Source of the DNA: an uncultured Clostridia bacterium
GTDB lineage: Bacteria; Bacillota; Clostridia; UBA1381
DNA length: 47,630 bases
Assembly: GCA_944390495.1 (NCBI GenBank)
Contig: CALXQE010000112.1
Span: 1-47,630 of the forward strand
Direction: 5' to 3'
In this document: positions 43,661 through 47,630 of the stretch, piece by piece
Numbering within the stretch: position 1 is the first letter of the stretch
Layout of the letters: each line of letters starts with the position of its first letter
The notes under the pieces: generated by a model
Told to the model about the DNA's origin: nothing
Database searches by the model: none
What the model saw: the letters and a program-made list of their open reading frames with translations, nothing else
Program-made: the position numbers and the translations under genes

Positions 43661-44173
43661 TCATAAAACAGTAATAAACAGACCTTTCATTACATCAAGA
43701 GCTTTTTGATGAAGGTCATTATCTGCTGAGTCGGTTAGTGAGCTGTCAACTATAATTTCTGCTTCAGGGCAGGCGGATTTTGCCATTACAGCGTTTGACA
43801 GTACGCATATATTGCTGACAAGACCGCAAAGTTCAATTACGTCGTAATTATTATCTTTTAAGTAATTTGCAAGTTCAAGTGACGGAAATGTGTTTTTTTC
43901 AAAACATCTTTTATCTTTTAGAAGATTTCCTGTTTTTCCGTAAAGACTGTGACCGTCTGTACCTTTTATGCAGTGGGGAACGGGTAAACTTGTACCTTCT
44001 TTTGTGGAAAGATAATTGCCGCTATGTGTATCAAGGGTATATACTATTTCAGCGTCTTTATACTCTAAAATTTTATTTGCAATTTTATAGTCAAGTTTTT
44101 CTGCACCGTCAAATCCTAAACTTCCTGTTACAAAATCATTTTGGTAATCAACAACTATAAGCAGTTTTTTCAT
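43661..44173 (-). CDS. Isochorismatase/nicotinamidase-family cysteine hydrolase
   Basis: This 170-residue protein has the catalytic triad of the family: D9 in VVDYQNDF, K93 in FEKNTF and C123 in GLVSNICVLSNAV. Metal-ligand candidates D48, H50 and H67 as in PncA (LDTH and PHC) are present, which favours a nicotinamidase over an isochorismatase. The usual role would be NAD salvage, giving nicotinic acid and ammonia. It stands alone between abfA and the divergent cotJ operon. The start is ATG 44173 with a GGAGAT site. Confidence 0.88.
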   Translation of the reverse strand: MKKLLIVVDYQNDFVTGSLGFDGAEKLDYKIANKILEYKDAEIVYTLDTHSGNYLSTKEGTSLPVPHCIKGTDGHSLYGKTGNLLKDKRCFEKNTFPSLELANYLKDNNYDVIELCGLVSNICVLSNAVMAKSACPEAEIIVDSSLTDSADNDLHQKALDVMKGLFITVL

Positions 44174-44238
44174 GTTTTTATCTCCTTATCTTTTTTTGAC
44201 CATTATATATTATTATGCTCCTAATGTAAAGATAATTC

Positions 44239-44285
44239 ACATTATTTATGCTGAAGTCATATTATACATTACAGACGAAAGTCTG
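44239..44285 (+). promoter_or_regulatory. Candidate sigma-E promoter and leader hairpin of cotJ
   Basis: CATATTAT (44258-44265) is close to the sigma-E -10 sequence CATACAAT, with ACATTA (44239-44244) about 13 bases upstream as a weak -35. cotJ is sigma-E-controlled in B. subtilis. The leader has a small hairpin CAGAC-GAAA-GTCTG (44272-44285) with a stable GNRA tetraloop before the ribosome site. Confidence 0.5.
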
Positions 44286-44307
44286 ATAATGAAAGGAGTT
44301 GAAGTAT

Positions 44308-44502
44308 ATGGCAGAAAACAATAAGCCGTGCTGCGTATATCCAAAATGTGGTTGTATAGGATACGGATATGTACCTGTGCAGGTTATGGAAGATATTTAT
44401 GACGAGTGTACGGCTCTTATGCAAGGAACAGTTTTTCCTGAATTGGATTTAAATATATGTGAATATGGCAGTGTATGTAAACAGTGGGGAGGCGGTATGT
44501 GA
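44308..44502 (+). CDS. cotJA: Spore coat-associated protein CotJA
   Basis: CotJA is an inner-coat protein made in the mother cell. The 64-residue protein has the family core YVPVQVMEDIYDECTALMQG followed by TVFPELD, with a cysteine-rich start (CCVYPKCGCIG) that is unusual and may crosslink or bind metal. Start ATG 44308 follows AAAGGAG by 9 bases; the TTG at 44299 overlaps that site. The stop overlaps the cotJB start by one base. Confidence 0.93.
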   Translation: MAENNKPCCVYPKCGCIGYGYVPVQVMEDIYDECTALMQGTVFPELDLNICEYGSVCKQWGGGM

Positions 44503-44762
44503 TGGAAAGCGGAAGAAATGAATTGCTGAAAAAAATTCAGTGCAGTCACTTTGCAGCTTACGACATGCTGCTTTATCTTGACACCCACCCCGATGATAAA
44601 AAGGCATTTAAAATTTTTCAGACATTGGTGAAAAAAACACAGGAACTTAAATGTGAGTTTGAAAAGGAGTATGGACCGCTGAGCCAATTTACTACGGCAT
44701 ATCAAAATTGCTTTAACTGGCTTGACAGTCCATGGCCATGGGAAAAGGAGGCTAATAAATAA
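44502..44762 (+). CDS. cotJB: Spore coat protein CotJB
   Basis: This 86-residue protein is CotJB, small and helical with LLKKIQCSHFAAYDMLLYLDTHP and YGPLSQFTTA followed by FNWLDSPWPWEKE. The WPWE end is characteristic. It is thought to interact with CotJC in the coat. It starts at ATG 44502, overlapping the cotJA stop (TGATG), and its own stop overlaps the cotJC start, so the three are translationally coupled. Confidence 0.93.
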   Translation: MESGRNELLKKIQCSHFAAYDMLLYLDTHPDDKKAFKIFQTLVKKTQELKCEFEKEYGPLSQFTTAYQNCFNWLDSPWPWEKEANK

Positions 44763-44962
44763 TGTTTAGTTATGATAAATTTCTTCAGTATCCTGTGAGA
44801 GTTTGTAAAACAAATCCTCGCTTGGCTAACGTTATAATAACACAATACGGCGGACCGAACGGTGAACTTGGTGCATCACTTAGATATTTGTCTCAGCGTT
44901 TCACTATGCCTGATGAAGTGACAAAGGGTCTGCTTACTGATATAGGTACTTCGTTTTATTAA
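44762..44962 (+). pseudogene. cotJC: CotJC, N-terminal part only, interrupted by a recombinase element
   Basis: CotJC is a manganese-catalase-like coat protein of about 190 residues. Only 66 residues are here, starting MFSYDKFLQYPVRVCKTN and reaching ELGASLRYLSQRFTMP, then GLLTDIGT. In intact homologues GLLTDIGT is followed by EELAHLE, which holds metal ligands; here it is followed by SFY and a stop. The metal site and most of the fold are lost. The change occurs at a GGTACT (44945-44950), 29 bases before the end of a serine recombinase gene. The remaining two thirds is not in the window. It may be reconstituted by excision or may be dead. Confidence 0.88.
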
Positions 44963-44978
44963 GGTACACAAAATTATT

Positions 44979-46529
44979 TTATTGTGTTTTAATGACTTTT
45001 ATACAGTGGGGAAGTGAGTTTAAATACACCTCCATTTCTTCTCTTGAATTTACAACTATTTTGTTTAAGATAAATTTGTAAAAATTCTCATCTTGTATTA
45101 CACCGTTTAAAACATCTTTTATATGTAGCTTAATATCATCTGCTTTTTGATTAATATCACGTATGGAATCATTATTATTTTCAAGCTCAAAAATTCTCTT
45201 TTTCAATGTAGTAATCTCTGCTAAAAAAGTATCTTTCCTGTTTTTATATTCTTCTTTGGAGATGATACCATCTAAATACAAATCTAAAAGCATTTCATTT
45301 TTGTTTTGTTCGATTTTAATTTTCTTTTTAATATATTCCAAGTCATTTTCATAGCTTGAATTTTGATTTAAAACTATATTCAATACGTCGCATAATTCAT
45401 TTATAATTTTTTCTTTGTCTATATCCATATTAATCATAATTATTTGTAAAATCAACAAAAAGTCCTTTTCGTTTATCATAGATTTCATATCACAACCAAT
45501 TTCATTTTGTGATTTGTCAATATGTTTGTTCCCGTATTTTGAATGGGTTTGGCAAAGCCAGCCTTTGTATGGTGTTTTTCGTTCTTTATGTTTGTATTTT
45601 GCTGTAAAAGAATGCCCGCATAGTCCACATTTGATTTTGCCTGAAAGAGGGTATCTGTTTGTATATTTTTCCTTGTTAAGAGGTGATTTTTTATTAAGAA
45701 TACACTGTGCTTTATTCCATAACTCACGGCTTATAATTGGCTCGTGGTGGTCTTTAATATAAATCATTTCTTCATTACCTTTGTTATATTTCTTTTCGTG
45801 TGTCAAAAAATCTACTGTTACAGTTTTTTTCTGAAGTAAATCACCGCAGTATTTTTCATTACGGAGAGTTTTAAGTATTGTTCCGTTAGACCAAGTAATA
45901 AGCCCTGTCATAGTCTTATAACCTTCTTCATAGAGCTCACGGGCAATAGCAGAGCAGCCTTTATTTTCATTTACAAATTTGTGAAAAATTATTTTTACAA
46001 TTTTTGCACCATATTCATCTATGTATAGTTTACCGTTTTTTACCTTGTAACCAAGACAGTCACTGCCGAATACAACACCTTTTTCCATTTGTCTTGTTTG
46101 TCCCCATTTAACACGTTCAGACGTTTTACGGCTTTCTTCCTGTGCGATAGATGCCATAATCGTAAGACGAAGTTCACCGTCTTGATTAAGAGTGTTAATA
46201 TTGTCAAGAATAAAGTGTACTCCAACGCCGATTTTGGATAAATCACGAGTATATTGAAGTGTGTCTACTGTGTTTCTGGCAAAACGACTGACTTCTTTTG
46301 TAAGAATTATAGTAAATTTACCGAGATGTGCATCTTCTATCATTTTGTTAAAAGCATTTCGCTTTTTTGTACTTGTTCCGCTTAAACCTTCATCGGCATA
46401 TATTTGATAAATTTTCCAATCAGGATTTTTGTTTATTTGTTCTTCAAAGAATTTTTTCTGACTTTCAAATGAATTAGCCTGGTCTTTTTTGTCGGTGGAA
46501 ACACGACAGTAAGCTGCCACATAAATCAT
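44979..46529 (-). CDS. Large serine recombinase (SpoIVCA-like)
   Basis: This 516-residue recombinase has a catalytic resolvase domain at 1-140: AAYCRVSTDKKDQ with the nucleophile S11, YADEGLSGTSTKKRNAF, and LTKEVSRFARNT with the conserved R residues. A recombinase domain (ITWSNGTILKTLRNEKYCG) follows, then a zinc ribbon at about 300-350 (KCGLCGHSF) and a long coiled coil (about 400-470) as in large serine integrases. Start ATG 46529 is chosen to match the family; ATG 46556 has no ribosome site. Its 3' end is 17 bases from truncated cotJC, and a small inverted repeat CACAA/TTGTG at 44967-44986 may terminate it. Confidence 0.94.
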   Translation of the reverse strand: MIYVAAYCRVSTDKKDQANSFESQKKFFEEQINKNPDWKIYQIYADEGLSGTSTKKRNAFNKMIEDAHLGKFTIILTKEVSRFARNTVDTLQYTRDLSKIGVGVHFILDNINTLNQDGELRLTIMASIAQEESRKTSERVKWGQTRQMEKGVVFGSDCLGYKVKNGKLYIDEYGAKIVKIIFHKFVNENKGCSAIARELYEEGYKTMTGLITWSNGTILKTLRNEKYCGDLLQKKTVTVDFLTHEKKYNKGNEEMIYIKDHHEPIISRELWNKAQCILNKKSPLNKEKYTNRYPLSGKIKCGLCGHSFTAKYKHKERKTPYKGWLCQTHSKYGNKHIDKSQNEIGCDMKSMINEKDFLLILQIIMINMDIDKEKIINELCDVLNIVLNQNSSYENDLEYIKKKIKIEQNKNEMLLDLYLDGIISKEEYKNRKDTFLAEITTLKKRIFELENNNDSIRDINQKADDIKLHIKDVLNGVIQDENFYKFILNKIVVNSREEMEVYLNSLPHCIKVIKTQ

Positions 46530-46563
46530 ATTACACAACTCATTTCTGCAAAACATTAAAAAA

Positions 46564-46746
46564 TTAATTTTTATACTTTTTCTTTTTCAAAAGTTCTATT
46601 ATGTAGGTGTATTGATTTAAGTTTATTTGTTTGTTTTCAACTAATGCAAGAAGTATTGATTTTTGAAGTTCAAAAATAAATTCAATGCTATAATCAAGAT
46701 TTTTTAATTCACTTGCTATACGCCATTTATTAATATCATCAGTCAA
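46564..46746 (-). CDS. Small protein upstream of the recombinase (60 residues, unknown)
   Basis: This 60-residue protein is hydrophilic and predicted helical (IEFIFELQKSILLALVENKQ) with a basic KKKKYK end. It starts at TTG 46746 after a strong AGAGGTGAT site. It lies just upstream of the recombinase on the same strand, with 34 bases between. It could be a regulator or a recombination directionality factor, since those are often small, basic and next to the integrase; no family match supports that. Confidence 0.6.
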   Translation of the reverse strand: MTDDINKWRIASELKNLDYSIEFIFELQKSILLALVENKQINLNQYTYIIELLKKKKYKN

Positions 46747-46813
46747 GCATTATCACCTCTATACAATTTATTTTAAATGCCTGTACTATATGATTTGTGT
46801 TTTACGTTATAAC

Positions 46814-46852
46814 ATAAACAGCGGCTAACCTTTACGGTAAGCCGCTGTTTAT
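46814..46852. terminator. Hairpin terminator of the ogt-def pair
   Basis: Arms ATAAACAGCGGCT/AGCCGCTGTTTAT pair perfectly, extended by ACC/GGT after one A-A mismatch, with a TTTAC loop. It follows the alkyltransferase-like gene (minus) and separates it from the recombinase module. Confidence 0.8.
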
Positions 46853-46866
46853 ACAATTTGAATTTG

Positions 46867-47163
46867 TTATTTTATCCATTGATATTTTTTTAAATCTACT
46901 TTATAGTCTATAACTTCAATTCCGTCATTTTCAAGTTTTTCCTTTTGTTTATCTATACCCCCAAAAGCGTATTTTATGGAGAGTTTTCCTTTATGGTTTA
47001 CAACTTTGTAGCATGGATATTTTTCACCGTCTTGATTTTCATGCAAAATATTTCCGACATGACGTGCATAATATTTATTGCCAAGTATTTTTGCAATTTG
47101 CCCGTAAGTCACAACTTTGCCTTTTGGTATTTCCTGCAAAATTCTGTATATTTCCTCTTTCAT
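46867..47163 (-). CDS. MGMT-family protein (short alkyltransferase-like)
   Basis: This 98-residue protein is the C-terminal DNA-binding part of O6-methylguanine methyltransferases: IYRILQEIPKGKVVTYGQIA, YARHVGNIL and the active-site motif as PCYKVVN. The acceptor cysteine is kept, with HR changed to YK. There is no N-terminal domain. It may repair alkyl lesions or recruit excision repair like ATL proteins, which usually have W in place of C. It overlaps the def-like gene by 4 bases (ATGA) and could be element cargo or host DNA. Confidence 0.85.
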   Translation of the reverse strand: MKEEIYRILQEIPKGKVVTYGQIAKILGNKYYARHVGNILHENQDGEKYPCYKVVNHKGKLSIKYAFGGIDKQKEKLENDGIEVIDYKVDLKKYQWIK

Positions 47164-47573
47164 ATCAGCACCCCGTTACAGTGGTCTATTTCGTGCTGTA
47201 CAATTTGTGCTGTCCAGCCTTCAAATGTTTTGGTACGTAATTTAAAATCTGCTGTATGATACTGTACCCTGATTTTTTTATATCTTTTTGTTTTTCGTGG
47301 ACTTCCAAGCAAGGATAAACAACTTTCTTCTGCTTCGTAAGGCTTAGAGAATTTTATAATTTCAGGATTAAACATTATCATGTATTTACCGTCATTATCA
47401 AAGCAGATAATACGTTTTTTTACACCAATCATATTTGCCGCCATACCAACACAAGTATCTTTGTATGCATTTAATGTATCAAGCAAATCTTTTGCTGTAT
47501 CTAAGTCTTCACTTGTTGCATTTTCTGACTTTTGTCCTAAAAATATGGGGTCATGCACTAATTCTTTTATCAT
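47160..47573 (-). CDS. Peptide deformylase-like protein, motif I altered
   Basis: Peptide deformylase removes formyl groups from nascent chains; this is a short 137-residue member. Motif III is intact (HEIDH, H127-E128-H131) and motif II is ESCLS (E83 to S87), so a metal site is likely. Motif I, normally G-x-G-L-A-A-P-Q-I-G, reads GMAANMIG (43-50), so the catalytic glutamine is replaced by M48. The protein may be weakly active or act on another substrate. It is probably not the housekeeping enzyme. The ATG is at 47573. Confidence 0.82.
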   Translation of the reverse strand: MIKELVHDPIFLGQKSENATSEDLDTAKDLLDTLNAYKDTCVGMAANMIGVKKRIICFDNDGKYMIMFNPEIIKFSKPYEAEESCLSLLGSPRKTKRYKKIRVQYHTADFKLRTKTFEGWTAQIVQHEIDHCNGVLI

Positions 47574-47630
47574 ATTTTAGCCTCTCAATCTATGTACTTT
47601 TGTAAATTCTGTTTTATCGAATATTTATAT

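Larger units (their letters stand above)
44945..46757. mobile_element. Left end of a serine-recombinase element inserted in cotJC (right end outside or unseen)
   Basis: Homology to CotJC ends at about 44945-44950, which marks the left junction. GGTAC occurs twice here (44945-44949 and 44963-44967), perhaps part of the attachment site. The recombinase (44979-46529) and a 60-residue gene (46564-46746) are the visible element genes; the end given here is only the end of the last one. No CotJC remnant is found anywhere to the right, so the element runs beyond 46757 and perhaps past the window, with ogt- and def-like genes as cargo. The arrangement copies the B. subtilis sigK/skin boundary. Confidence 0.7.

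Noticed and set aside
44945..44967. The repeated GGTAC as a target-site duplication
   Set aside because: Serine recombinases do not create target duplications, and five bases can match by chance; it may be part of an att site but this is not shown.

Overview
The window is AT-rich DNA from a spore-forming, Gram-positive anaerobe of the Clostridia (Bacillota). The evidence is the ribosomal-protein gene order with a KOW-domain gene between map and infA, the sporulation and germination genes (spoIVA, sleB, cotJ), a remB gene between recF and gyrB, strong GGAGG ribosome binding sites and many gut-clostridial families. No rRNA, tRNA or CRISPR array was seen. The species cannot be named from sequence alone.

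Layout. 1-8264: the end of the spc operon and the whole alpha operon (rplF' rplR rpsE rpmD rplO secY adk map KOW infA rpmJ rpsM rpsK rpsD rpoA rplQ), closed by two strong terminators. 8449-10672: a TetR-type regulator, a small unknown gene whose ribosome binding site is buried in a hairpin, and NADP isocitrate dehydrogenase. 10800-14725: spoIVA, a lipoprotein, mntP, rsmA and a small XRE regulator. 14786-20927: a short DtxR-type repressor, tcdA, a secreted or anchored protein of unknown role, hpt, a B12-binding radical SAM protein, an AEC transporter and a small membrane protein. 21033-28572 (minus strand): a compact recJ-relA-yaaA-recF-remB-gyrB run. 28729-34340: an Asn/Gln-rich 38-residue ORF, prfB with its programmed frameshift, secA and a CPA2 antiporter. 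34529-38071: a folate operon (folC::HD fusion, folP, folB::folK fusion) behind a promoter, a recognisable tetrahydrofolate riboswitch and an intrinsic terminator. 38141-40176: an atypical PRPP synthetase with a long structured leader, and a sugar nucleotidyltransferase. 40218-44173 (minus strand): a small membrane ORF, sleB, then abfA-DUF6171-comF coupled by ATGA overlaps, and an isochorismatase-family hydrolase. 44239-44962: the spore-coat operon cotJA-cotJB-cotJC.

The most striking feature is at the right end. cotJC is cut off after about 60 of the roughly 190 codons its family usually has, in the middle of a conserved motif. Seventeen bases later lies the 3' end of a large serine recombinase on the opposite strand. 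This is the arrangement of the B. subtilis sigK/skin element (spoIVCB next to spoIVCA), and it suggests a site-specific element inserted in a sporulation gene, possibly one that excises during sporulation. The rest of cotJC and the far end of the element are not in the window. A small gene upstream of the recombinase, an alkyltransferase-like gene and a divergent peptide deformylase follow.

A second integrated unit is the folate operon. The riboswitch reads reduced folate and the terminator would stop synthesis when folate is plentiful. The HD domain fused to FolC may supply a phosphate-removing step or another role in the pathway.
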